DNA of 11,860 nucleotides from Syntrophaceae bacterium UBA2208 (lineage in GTDB: Bacteria > Desulfobacterota > BSN033 > UBA1163): contig DCUS01000002.1 of assembly GCA_002327885.1 (NCBI GenBank), forward strand, positions 15,398 through 27,257, written 5' to 3'. Position 1 is the first letter of the stretch. Each line of letters starts with the position of its first letter. This document shows, piece after piece, positions 1 through 6,981 of the stretch. The notes under the pieces are model-generated. The model made no database searches. It saw nothing but the letters and a program-made list of their open reading frames with translations, and had not been told where the DNA came from. The position numbers were made by a program, and so were the translations under genes.

Positions 1-6
1 GGAAAA

Positions 7-987
7 ATGAAAAGATTCTTATTATATTTTTTATTGCTGACGGTGATCAATCTGCCTTGTTATGCCATCGGACAGGAAAAGGAAGCCATTGTCCACGAAG
101 CCTGGTTTGTTCATATGGAATCGGCAGGAGGTTGGGTAGCCGTGGATAAGGGTTTTTACGGAAAGGTGAAAGTAAAAGAAGTTCAGGGAGGACCCGGAGT
201 CTCTCCGATTCAAAAGGTGGTTGCTGCGGTGAGAGCGGGGAATATCGCTTTCGGGAATGACTACCCAGAAAATATCATCCGAGCGCGGGAAAAAGAAGGA
301 ATCGACCTCATCGCCCTCAGCGTTGATTTTCAAGCCAGTGCGATGAGGATCATCAGCTGGAAACCCATCAAATCATCCAAAGATATCAAGGGGGACTTTG
401 GCATTTGGATTGGGTATGACGCCAAAGCCAAATGTGCGGTCGGAAAGGGCTGGGAGAAACAGTTTACGATTCAAAACCAAGGCGGAGACATCAAACCCTG
501 GTTAGCCGGGACCTGGCCCATCGCCTCTGCAATGACTTATAATGAATTGATTGCCGCCCAGCGCGAAATGAAGAAAATGGGAAAAACATTTTATACGACC
601 GATTATAAAGAGCTGGGGATTGACTGGATGGATAATGTCCTTTTCACCACCGAGGAGATCATCAAAAAATATCCGGATGTTGTCCAAGCGGTGGTAACGG
701 GGAGGTATAAAGGGTTCCAATGGGCTCTTGAAAACCCCAAAGATACTTTTGAGATTTTGAAAAAAATTAACGAGGGGCTTGACTTCGCCCACGAGATGGA
801 TGCCGTCACTCCGATGAAGGTTTTAATGATGACGCCGGATACCAAAAAAAATGGGTTGGGTTATATCCTCCCCAGAAAATGGGAAAATGTAACGAGGGAC
901 ATGTTCAAGGCCGGGCTTTTGGAAAAGATGCCCGATGCGAAAAAATTCTATACAGAAAAATTTCCAAGCGGGGTCATACCCAAATAA
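7..987 (+). CDS. ABC transporter substrate-binding protein, NMT1/THI5 (SsuA/TauA-like) class
   Basis: This is a periplasmic binding protein of 326 residues that would capture a small solute for an ABC importer. Residues 1-20 form a Sec signal peptide: basic MKR, a hydrophobic core, and a CYA site with probable cleavage after residue 20. C18 is preceded by Pro, so it is a poor lipobox and the product is probably soluble. The mature start has the family pattern WFVHMESAGGWVAVDKGFYG followed by GGPGVSPIQKVVAAVRAG, as in NMT1/THI5-like proteins that bind nitrate, sulfonates or pyrimidine precursors. The length is normal for the family. The start has a purine-rich GGAAAA just upstream, but the left edge of the window cuts off most of the leader. 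The ATPase gene 1.2 kb downstream is the likely partner; no permease is visible. The ligand cannot be read from the sequence. Confidence 0.85.
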   Translation: MKRFLLYFLLLTVINLPCYAIGQEKEAIVHEAWFVHMESAGGWVAVDKGFYGKVKVKEVQGGPGVSPIQKVVAAVRAGNIAFGNDYPENIIRAREKEGIDLIALSVDFQASAMRIISWKPIKSSKDIKGDFGIWIGYDAKAKCAVGKGWEKQFTIQNQGGDIKPWLAGTWPIASAMTYNELIAAQREMKKMGKTFYTTDYKELGIDWMDNVLFTTEEIIKKYPDVVQAVVTGRYKGFQWALENPKDTFEILKKINEGLDFAHEMDAVTPMKVLMMTPDTKKNGLGYILPRKWENVTRDMFKAGLLEKMPDAKKFYTEKFPSGVIPK

Positions 988-996
988 AGAATAATT

Positions 997-1081
997 GGAA
1001 TGATGGAATGCTGGAATAATGGGGGAACAGCTAAAAATAACACATAATTATTCCAGTTTTCCAATATCCCGTCTTTTTTTT
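997..1081 (+). terminator. Terminator-like imperfect stem with T-run after the binding-protein gene
   Basis: The arms at 997-1020 and 1047-1070 pair. The inner ten pairs are perfect (CTGGAATAAT with ATTATTCCAG), followed by further pairs broken by a few mismatches and G-T wobbles. A 26-base loop separates the arms, and eight T residues follow at 1074-1081. The position ten bases after the stop codon fits an intrinsic terminator or a transcript-stabilising 3' end. The stem is AT-rich and the loop long, so it may be weak, or it may be an intergenic inverted repeat of the kind seen elsewhere in this window. Confidence 0.5.
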
Positions 1082-1089
1082 CAAGTAAA

Positions 1090-1124
1090 CCCCGTTAGAA
1101 GGGGCGGGGCGTTGACCCCGTCCT
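1090..1124 (+). promoter_or_regulatory. GC-rich hairpin with a competing alternative pairing in the leader of the PRTase-like gene
   Basis: GGGGCGGGG at 1101-1109 pairs with CCCCGTCCT at 1116-1124: nine pairs, two of them G-T, with a six-base loop. The same GGGG at 1101-1104 can instead pair with CCCC at 1090-1093. The two structures exclude each other. The element lies about 80 bases before the ATG at 1205. It could be a leader regulatory switch, or the remnant of a longer palindromic repeat. The structure is seen directly; any regulatory role is inference. Confidence 0.3.
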
Positions 1125-1204
1125 CAATAAGGAGCTGATGCTTTCTATTTTCACCATCCCAGCATAATTGCAGGGGCTTTTTAAGGGGGTAAAGGAGACG
1201 CTGA

Positions 1205-2176
1205 ATGTCAAACCGCACTTTTCTCGAAAATGTTGGAAAACCTTTCAGCGCCAATGCGATTGGAAGCGCCAGGGCATGGGAGGTGCGTCATCTCCATAAT
1301 AGTCCGGACATTCCCCCTTTGATTTATGTCATCGAAACCGATATGGCTCAACAGTTTCTTCTCGGAAGAGGGGTGAGCGGTCGACCCAAATTCAATATGA
1401 TCCGCTACATCGCTAAATCATTCACTGAGTTATTTCTTGAGCAACTCAACGGGAAAGAATTATCTCAATACATCATTCTCAGAGGCGCCTACCCGTTTGA
1501 TCTCCAGTATGCATTCGGAAACGTCCCCCCCTATCACCGCCTGCTCCTCCCGACAGGTTTTATCAAACTCCAGAGGGTTCTCAATCAGAAAGGCACAGAC
1601 TGGGAAATTCACGCTGAAAACTTTATCGGGAAATATCACGGAGATATCTGGCTGATTCCGGATACAGCCATTGCCTCGGGTTCAACGATCGCTTACTTTT
1701 TGAGACAGGCATTTAACCACCATCTGCCGAAACGAGTCTATGTCATTACGGCGTGCGGTAGCCTGGAAGGGATACGGCGAATTTATCAGGAATGTTTGAA
1801 GAAGAATGTTGAATTCATCCCTGTTTTCTCCCAATGCATCTTTGAGGTTTCGAAACTGGGAAACCTTCCAGAACTTCCGCTCACCGACCTTTCGGTAGTC
1901 AGTCCTGGGTCCATTACAACCAGCGAATTCTATGAGAAGGCATTTCGTCGCTACCAGGGAACCCGGATGTGTTGTGTGGGAGACATCGGGGAGAGCCTGG
2001 AAAATCCTTACCAATACTCCATCCACACTCTCTGGGAAATGAAAATTCTGGGAATGGATCCAAAAAAAGAGGATTGGAGTGTCTGGACGGTTGATGTTCA
2101 GGAAAAATGTTTTCAGAAGACTGTCCGGGAATTCAACCCGCTCCTTGCTGAATATTTTAAAGGGATATGGGAATAA
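1205..2176 (+). CDS. Phosphoribosyltransferase-like protein of unknown substrate
   Basis: This 323-residue protein is not recognised as a named family. The stretch IWLIPDTAIASGSTIAYF (residues 148-165) resembles the PRPP-binding loop of type I phosphoribosyltransferases (hydrophobic strand, D-D/E-x-x-x-x-T-G-x-T). Here the second acidic residue is Thr154 and the TG is SG (S158-G159). ILRGAYPFDL (91-100) resembles the early RGG-type loop of the same fold. VYVITACGSLEGIRRI (178-193) would be the next strand and helix. The N-terminal 85 and C-terminal 110 residues are unassigned; a Cys pair lies at 256-257. The start is supported by AAGGAGA about seven bases before the ATG. The gene sits between the ABC binding protein and the ATPase, with only 22 bases to the ATPase start, so it probably shares their transcript. 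A nucleobase-salvage or sensor role is possible; an inactive PRTase fold is equally possible. Confidence 0.6.
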   Translation: MSNRTFLENVGKPFSANAIGSARAWEVRHLHNSPDIPPLIYVIETDMAQQFLLGRGVSGRPKFNMIRYIAKSFTELFLEQLNGKELSQYIILRGAYPFDLQYAFGNVPPYHRLLLPTGFIKLQRVLNQKGTDWEIHAENFIGKYHGDIWLIPDTAIASGSTIAYFLRQAFNHHLPKRVYVITACGSLEGIRRIYQECLKKNVEFIPVFSQCIFEVSKLGNLPELPLTDLSVVSPGSITTSEFYEKAFRRYQGTRMCCVGDIGESLENPYQYSIHTLWEMKILGMDPKKEDWSVWTVDVQEKCFQKTVREFNPLLAEYFKGIWE

Positions 2177-2198
2177 TTGAAGATAAGGAAAAAGATTG

Positions 2199-3026
2199 AT
2201 GTTTCCAGGAGCAACCCCTCCGATTGCCATCCGTCTGTTCAATGTGAAAAAACACTTTAAAGATCGGGACGTAGAGGCCCTGGGTGGGGTTGACCTGGAG
2301 GTGGCTCAGGGCGAGTTTCTCTCCCTGATCGGTCCGTCCGGATCGGGGAAGAGCACCCTTCTTGAACTTCTTGGAGATATCGGCGATGAGGGAGGGGCTA
2401 CCGAGGGAGAAATTCTTATTGAAGGAAAAACGCCTCAAGAATTGAGGAGATCAAAAGGATATGGAATCGTCTTTCAAGATTCCACCCTTTTCCCATGGTA
2501 TCGTGTATTTGAAAATTGCCTGTTGCCCTTTCGGATAGCAAAAAGTGAACTTCCGAAAGAAGAACAGGCGAAACGAATCGAGTCATTACTGGAAATGGTA
2601 GGCCTGGACAGGAAATTCTGGCCCTATTATCCCAAGGAACTCTCCGGAGGAATGCAACAAAGGGTAGCGATTGTCAGAGCCCTCGTTTTAGATCCTCCTC
2701 TTCTCTTAATGGATGAACCCTTCGGAGCGTTGGATGATCTCACTCGAAAATCGATGCAGATGCTTCTGCTCGATATCTGGTCCAAGACCAGAAAAACCAT
2801 CATCATGGTAACCCATTCGATTTCTGAAGCCTGCTTCATGTCCGACCGGGTGGTTGTCCTTTCCCACCGACCCGGCCGTGTCGTTCGATTGATCCCAATT
2901 CCCCTGGACAGACCACGGGAACGGTCCATGACAGAGACCAAAGCGTTTGCCAGGATTTGCGGAATGGTAAGGGAGGCACTGGGATCCGGAGGAGGATCGG
3001 AAGAGGACACTTCAATTAAAGAATAA
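2199..3026 (+). CDS. ABC transporter ATP-binding protein, SsuB/TauB/NrtD class
   Basis: This is the cytoplasmic ATPase subunit of an importer, 275 residues. All nucleotide-binding motifs are intact: Walker A GPSGSGKS (45-52), Q-loop VFQD (Q93), signature LSGGMQQR (148-155), Walker B LLLMDEP (168-174) with D-loop GALDD, and switch His at VTHS (H206). The spacing and the LFPW sequence after the Q-loop are typical of nitrate/sulfonate/taurine-type importers, which use NMT1/THI5-class binding proteins like the one at 7-987. ATG 2199 was preferred over the TTG at 2196 directly before it, because ATAAGGA lies about ten bases upstream. The C-terminal tail (after about residue 262) is Gly/Glu-rich and looks disordered. 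The transmembrane partner is not in the window. Confidence 0.9.
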   Translation: MFPGATPPIAIRLFNVKKHFKDRDVEALGGVDLEVAQGEFLSLIGPSGSGKSTLLELLGDIGDEGGATEGEILIEGKTPQELRRSKGYGIVFQDSTLFPWYRVFENCLLPFRIAKSELPKEEQAKRIESLLEMVGLDRKFWPYYPKELSGGMQQRVAIVRALVLDPPLLLMDEPFGALDDLTRKSMQMLLLDIWSKTRKTIIMVTHSISEACFMSDRVVVLSHRPGRVVRLIPIPLDRPRERSMTETKAFARICGMVREALGSGGGSEEDTSIKE

Positions 3027-3049
3027 AATTGGGGTGTGCGGGGCTTGTC

Positions 3050-4723
3050 CTACCGGAGGGTTCCAACATAATGGGCAGTGAGCTGTCGCTCCCGGACATG
3101 GGGATTGGAATAATCGGGAAGAAGCATCGGAGCTACCCGATCAGTGATGATTCCTGCTTCTTCCAGCTCCCTGTGGTATCTCCGGACATGATCCAGATTC
3201 AATTTTCCTTCTTTTGCCTTCTCTTTCGCATAGAGCGACGCACTGACTCCTGCAATCCTCCCGAAGACCGTGACATCAAGAAGTGAATTCCCCATCAAGC
3301 GGTTTTCACCGTGAACTCCACCCGAAACCTCGCCGGCAGCAAAAAATCCTGGGACGGATGTTTCGCAACGATTATTATATTCCAACCCTCCATTCTGGTA
3401 ATGAAGGGTCGGATAAACCAGCATCGGTTCCTTTGAAATGTCGATTCCAAACCGCTTAAATAAAATAAATTTCCCCGGGAACTCTCTCTTCACCGCCCCC
3501 ACTCCCATCAGAATATCGATCATCGGGGAGTCTAACCAGATGCCCATCTTACCCGCAGGCGTTGGGACTCCCTTCCCGATTTCAGTGCACTCTCGGATGA
3601 AGCAGGATGATTCTATATCTCTCGGTTCCCGTTCATTAACGAATTGTTCTCCTTCGATGTTGAGGACATTGGCCCCTGCCCCCCTCACCTTTTCTGTAAT
3701 CAGAAGTCCTTCCGCCTGTTCTGGAAAAACTGCCCCCGTTGGATGATACTGGACGGCATGGAGGAAACAGAGCTTGACGCCGGCTCGGTAACCCATGATC
3801 AAACCGTCTCCCGTGGCACCGTAATGGTTCGTCGTCATGAACCCCTGAATATGAAGCCTTCCTGATCCCCCCGTGGCCATGACCACTGCTTTGGCCTTAA
3901 CGATGAAGTATTCTTCCGTTTCCAGATTATAAAGAACCGCCCCGGCACAATGGCCGTGTTCATTTAAGATCAACTCCACGGCGGGAGCAAATTCAAGCAC
4001 CTTAATATGCTCTGCTCTATTTTTTGCCTCATCCCTTAAAGTCCTCATAATCTCTGCCCCGGTAATGTCGGCAGCGTAATGCATCCGTTTTCTGCATGTG
4101 CCGCCACCATGAAGGGTCATTAATCTCCCTTCCGGCGACTTCGTAAACATGCATCCAAAATTTTCTAACCAGGCCAACACCCTTGGGGCCTCGGTAACAA
4201 GAGTATAAACCAGTTCCGGAGGATTTTTGAAGTGGCCCCCCCCTAACACATCGAGATAATGGTAATAAGGTGAATCTTTTGTTCCCTTGGAAGCTGCTTG
4301 AATCCCCCCCTCGGCCATCATCGTGTTGGCATCCCCGTGCCTCAATTTGGTAGCAATCAATACCTTGGCTCCATTTTCCTGAGCCGTCAATGCGGCAGAT
4401 GTTCCCGCCCCTCCCCCTCCAAGGATGAGGACATCCGTCTCATAAGCCGCCTTTGTTAAATCGATCAAATCCGGATTGACTCGGCTCTTCGCTTCGAGAA
4501 GGCTCACGATCTCCGGTGAAATGGCATAACCCTTATTGGGTCCTACACGAATTTCTTTCCTCGAACCTTCTTTAAAATCCGGGTGGTACTTTTTCAGCCG
4601 CTCTTCCCTTTCTTTCAAAGAAAGCGATGGAAACTCCTCTCCCCTCCTCTTCTTTTCTATTCTGGCGGTTCGTGTCGCCTCCACTTTCTTGATTAACTCT
4701 TTCAATTCACTTGTATAGGGCAT
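3050..4723 (-). CDS. FrdA/SdhA/TfrA-like FAD-dependent fumarate-reductase-family flavoprotein
   Basis: This 557-residue flavoprotein belongs to the fumarate reductase/succinate dehydrogenase/L-aspartate oxidase superfamily. The FAD Rossmann motif is GGGGAG (102-107) after a 95-residue charged, helical N-terminal extension. Active-site elements of the family are retained: QYHPTG (H327), RGAGA (R347), HYQNGG (H441) and HGENRLMGNS (R475). The segment aligned with the covalent-FAD His of SdhA reads ANTMMAEGG, with Asn133 at the His position, so FAD is probably bound non-covalently. Only about 75 residues follow NSLLD, far fewer than in SdhA, so the C-terminal helical domain is short. GGGAGG lies just upstream of the ATG. 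It is the last gene of the cluster, next to its FrdB-like partner. The reaction is probably reduction of fumarate or a related C=C bond, or the reverse; the substrate is not proven. There is no membrane anchor subunit, so it is presumably soluble. Confidence 0.85.
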   Translation of the reverse strand: MPYTSELKELIKKVEATRTARIEKKRRGEEFPSLSLKEREERLKKYHPDFKEGSRKEIRVGPNKGYAISPEIVSLLEAKSRVNPDLIDLTKAAYETDVLILGGGGAGTSAALTAQENGAKVLIATKLRHGDANTMMAEGGIQAASKGTKDSPYYHYLDVLGGGHFKNPPELVYTLVTEAPRVLAWLENFGCMFTKSPEGRLMTLHGGGTCRKRMHYAADITGAEIMRTLRDEAKNRAEHIKVLEFAPAVELILNEHGHCAGAVLYNLETEEYFIVKAKAVVMATGGSGRLHIQGFMTTNHYGATGDGLIMGYRAGVKLCFLHAVQYHPTGAVFPEQAEGLLITEKVRGAGANVLNIEGEQFVNEREPRDIESSCFIRECTEIGKGVPTPAGKMGIWLDSPMIDILMGVGAVKREFPGKFILFKRFGIDISKEPMLVYPTLHYQNGGLEYNNRCETSVPGFFAAGEVSGGVHGENRLMGNSLLDVTVFGRIAGVSASLYAKEKAKEGKLNLDHVRRYHRELEEAGIITDRVAPMLLPDYSNPHVRERQLTAHYVGTLR

Positions 4724-4744
4724 GACATCCTCCCATTACCTTCC

Positions 4745-4833
4745 TGCATAGAGCAGAGGGCACAGCGCATTGAGTTGACAAAAATAAATTACAAATTATT
4801 TGGCCCTATGCCCTTTGCGCTATGCTCTATGCA
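4745..4833. repeat. Inverted repeat in the FrdB-FrdA gap, 'GCATAGAGC' family
   Basis: The left arm at about 4745-4770 begins TGCATAGAGCA, and the right arm at 4803-4833 ends TGCTCTATGCA. The arms are imperfect complements around an AT-rich centre. The same motif family recurs in the next gap (5598-5735). It fills most of the 113-base space between the two genes and looks like an intergenic interspersed repeat that would fold in the transcript. Confidence 0.6.
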
Positions 4834-4836
4834 TTT

Positions 4837-5577
4837 TTACAAGTACGTTTTGTCTTTGGGTGTCCAATCTTCATCAGCCTGTTCAGGCTCAATCTCCCTT
4901 TGGTTATAAAGGTCTTTCAATTCCTCTTCATCCGTATCCATTAATCTTCTGAGCATTTGTTCATATCTCCCCTTCTCAATCTCCATCACCATTGAGGCAA
5001 GATGTTCAGCCTTGGGGGCGATGTATTTACCATAGAGCCGCCTTCCCAAAATGGCAATATTGTACTGGCAGATCTCCGCCGGGCACCGGGAGGTACAGAG
5101 ACCACACATCACACAGTCAAAGGAGAGTTCAGCCAACCGTGTGATGTCTCCTCTCATTGCAGCAGCGATATAGTCCATGACCTCTATATCCATCGGGCAG
5201 GACTTGGTACAGGTATTACATTGCAGGCACCGTAAGAGTTCAGGGTAAGCTTTGACCAGGGTATCAATGTTAGGTTTTATCTTCTCAATGTCATAGATGC
5301 TTTTTGTGGCCGGGAAGAAAGGGATCTGTGTGAGATACATATTGGGTTGAACAATCGTCTGACAGGCCAGACCTACCTCGATCTTGTAACTCTCCGGAAA
5401 TCGGTAGACGGTTCCGCAGGCTCCGCATATCCCTCCCCGACAGCCGCATCCACGGATCAATTGATAACCGGCATACTCCAGAGCTTTTTGAATGGTAATG
5501 GAGGAAGGAACTTCATAGCGCTTTCCCATGATAAAAATAGGCACCCGTTCTTCCTTTTTTATTTCTTCTGTTGGCAT
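4837..5577 (-). CDS. FrdB/TfrB-N/HdrC-like iron-sulfur protein ([2Fe-2S] plus two [4Fe-4S])
   Basis: This electron-transfer subunit has 246 residues. The N-terminal half is a plant-type ferredoxin domain with C46-x4-C51-x2-C54 and C72 (RGCGCRGGICGACG, then LACQ). The C-terminal half has two complete CxxCxxCxxxCP sites at 117-127 and 155-165, the HdrC pattern, as opposed to the mixed clusters of classical SdhB. This is the layout of the first part of TfrB (thiol:fumarate reductase) without its CCG domain. An in-frame ATG 15 codons further upstream was rejected: it lies in a repeat arm and has no ribosome site, whereas the ATG at 5577 has AGGAGG six to seven bases before it. The tail after about residue 200 is charged. 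It should pass electrons between the flavoprotein gene downstream and the Hdr-like proteins upstream, and may stand in for the missing HdrC. Confidence 0.85.
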   Translation of the reverse strand: MPTEEIKKEERVPIFIMGKRYEVPSSITIQKALEYAGYQLIRGCGCRGGICGACGTVYRFPESYKIEVGLACQTIVQPNMYLTQIPFFPATKSIYDIEKIKPNIDTLVKAYPELLRCLQCNTCTKSCPMDIEVMDYIAAAMRGDITRLAELSFDCVMCGLCTSRCPAEICQYNIAILGRRLYGKYIAPKAEHLASMVMEIEKGRYEQMLRRLMDTDEEELKDLYNQREIEPEQADEDWTPKDKTYL

Positions 5578-5597
5578 TGACGGCCTCCTGATTTCAC

Positions 5598-5735
5598 GCA
5601 AAGCGCAGAGCGCATGGGGCATGGCGTGAACACATAAATATTATTTTAAAAAATATTTCTAAAAAAATGAATTGTCAATTTTTGTTATTGAATCCTTTCT
5701 CTTTTACACGATGCTCTATGCGCTTTGCTCTATGC
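5598..5735. repeat. Inverted repeat in the FrhB-like to FrdB-like gap, same family as 4745-4833
   Basis: The left arm at 5598-5622 (CGCAAAGCGCAGAGCGCAT) and the right arm at about 5707-5735 (ATGCGCTTTGCTCTATGC) are imperfect complements. They surround a very AT-rich core that contains a small palindrome (AAATATT...AATATTT, 5637-5658). The whole gap is 165 bases with no coding potential. The AT-rich core could host a promoter, but no convincing -35/-10 pair was seen. Confidence 0.55.
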
Positions 5736-5742
5736 TATTTTT

Positions 5743-6891
5743 CTAAAGGGCTCCAGATTCAATCTTCAATTCATCTTCTCTAAAGGTTGCCACAGGGGGA
5801 ACCTCTTCTATGTTTCTCCCTGGAACATACTGGAACATTTTTTGTATCCTATCCCCCACGCTCCGAAAGAGGGTGGCCACCGGCAATCGGCTCGGGCAGG
5901 CGCTGTCGCAAAGTCCACACCCGATACAGGAAGTGACCATGTGGGACATCCGGATGAGGTGAAAGATGAGCGTATCGGTTGGCATTCGAATTCCACCCTT
6001 GCGATCCGCCCATCTTAGGAATTGGTCTCCATCATGCTCAAAGACCGCTGTTTTGAAGACGCATTCTTTACAGTAGCAAATCGGACAGGCCACCATGCAA
6101 TTATGGCATCGGACACAAGTGGAAAAACGGTCTAAAAAGGACTGGAGATCCTTAACGATTTCTTTGAATTCCTGAAAAAGGACGTCTCGTTTCTTCGTTC
6201 TCTCGGCGATCACTTTATGAACCACTTCCCCCCTTGAGGCGGGCTCCTGATCGGAGAAAGAGAGAATCCCTTTTTCTTCGATCTCTTTTCCTAATCGATC
6301 CCCGATTTCAATACCGATCTCTTGATCCGCCTTGTAGCCAAACAGTTTAATCATCACCTCTGCCTGAGTCACGGGGTATTCACACATTTGACAGGCTGCC
6401 CGAAATGCATACCCAGAAGGAGGTGAACTATCACCCCCTTCCATACTTTTGAGCAATCCTTTTGTCAGTGGAGCCCCACCTTTTCCTTCCTGAACCATCT
6501 TCGCATAATCAGGCACTTCAAACGTCCCAGGACAATCGATGCCAATGAGATAGAGGTTTTCCAGCTTAACTTGTAGGAATTTTGCCAATTCAACAGCGGC
6601 TCGTATCTCACATGCTTTTAATACGGCAGCAACTTTCATCCCCAGATTTTTAACACTGAGATTGGAGACGACCCTTGCAGACTGGACCGGCATGGTAGGT
6701 GAGAGAACACACGCTCCATTCAATTTTTCCGGATCCCGGATGAGTGTTTGCACGAATCCATCTTGTGAAGGGAGGGCCTTGGGAATGACCATGGCCTCCA
6801 CAACTTCTTTTTCTAAAAGCGACTTCAGAAAACCGATAATCGCTTCTTCTGTCTTCCCCTCTATCACTTTGAGCGCTGCCTTCTTCGCCAT
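5743..6891 (-). CDS. FrhB/FdhB-family flavo-iron-sulfur protein (coenzyme F420 hydrogenase/formate dehydrogenase beta-like)
   Basis: This 382-residue protein has the layout of FrhB/FdhB electron-transfer subunits. The N-terminal part (about 1-210) contains LKACEIRAA (C94), IGIDCPGTF (C120) and CQMC (167-170), positions typical of the flavin and iron-sulfur region. The C-terminal part has CVRCHNCMVACP (259-270), directly followed by ICYCKEC (271-277), then FHLIRMSH and CIGCGLCDSACP (322-333). That order closely follows FdhB of F420-linked formate dehydrogenases. The family carries FAD and several [4Fe-4S] clusters; the bacterial hydride carrier could be NAD(P)H, F420 or ferredoxin. No FdhA or hydrogenase subunit is adjacent. 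The ATG at 6891 was chosen because AAAGGAG lies upstream; a GTG ten codons earlier lies inside a hairpin and lacks a ribosome site. Confidence 0.8.
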   Translation of the reverse strand: MAKKAALKVIEGKTEEAIIGFLKSLLEKEVVEAMVIPKALPSQDGFVQTLIRDPEKLNGACVLSPTMPVQSARVVSNLSVKNLGMKVAAVLKACEIRAAVELAKFLQVKLENLYLIGIDCPGTFEVPDYAKMVQEGKGGAPLTKGLLKSMEGGDSSPPSGYAFRAACQMCEYPVTQAEVMIKLFGYKADQEIGIEIGDRLGKEIEEKGILSFSDQEPASRGEVVHKVIAERTKKRDVLFQEFKEIVKDLQSFLDRFSTCVRCHNCMVACPICYCKECVFKTAVFEHDGDQFLRWADRKGGIRMPTDTLIFHLIRMSHMVTSCIGCGLCDSACPSRLPVATLFRSVGDRIQKMFQYVPGRNIEEVPPVATFREDELKIESGAL

Positions 6892-6910
6892 GTTCGGTAA
6901 TGCTCCTTTC

Positions 6911-6934
6911 CCCTGCACCACGCAGGGTGCAGGG
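6911..6934 (-). promoter_or_regulatory. Perfect 9-bp hairpin abutting the Shine-Dalgarno of the FrhB-like gene
   Basis: CCCTGCACC (6911-6919) and GGTGCAGGG (6926-6934) are perfect complements around a six-base loop. In the - strand transcript the hairpin ends about three bases before AAAGGAG. An overlapping 13-base palindrome CAGGGCAGCCCTG lies at 6930-6942. The hairpin could tune translation of this cistron, mark a processing site, or be one more intergenic repeat. The structure is visible; the function is inferred. Confidence 0.4.
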
Positions 6935-6981
6935 CAGCCCTGAACCTCATATGGTCCAGGGCGCGTCTGTAAAAACCTCTA

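Noticed and set aside
1682..2242. A 186-codon open frame opposite the PRTase-like gene
   Set aside because: It is antisense to a better-supported gene with a ribosome site and a recognisable motif, and has no motif of its own.
3027..3049. Bidirectional terminator between the converging genes
   Set aside because: Only 23 bases are available and no stem with a T-run is visible there.
5578..5622. Earlier ATG for the FrdB-like protein (15 extra residues)
   Set aside because: It lies in a repeat arm without a ribosome site; the ATG at 5577 has AGGAGG at good spacing.
6892..6921. GTG start ten codons upstream for the FrhB-like protein
   Set aside because: It falls inside a hairpin and lacks a Shine-Dalgarno; the ATG at 6891 has AAAGGAG upstream.
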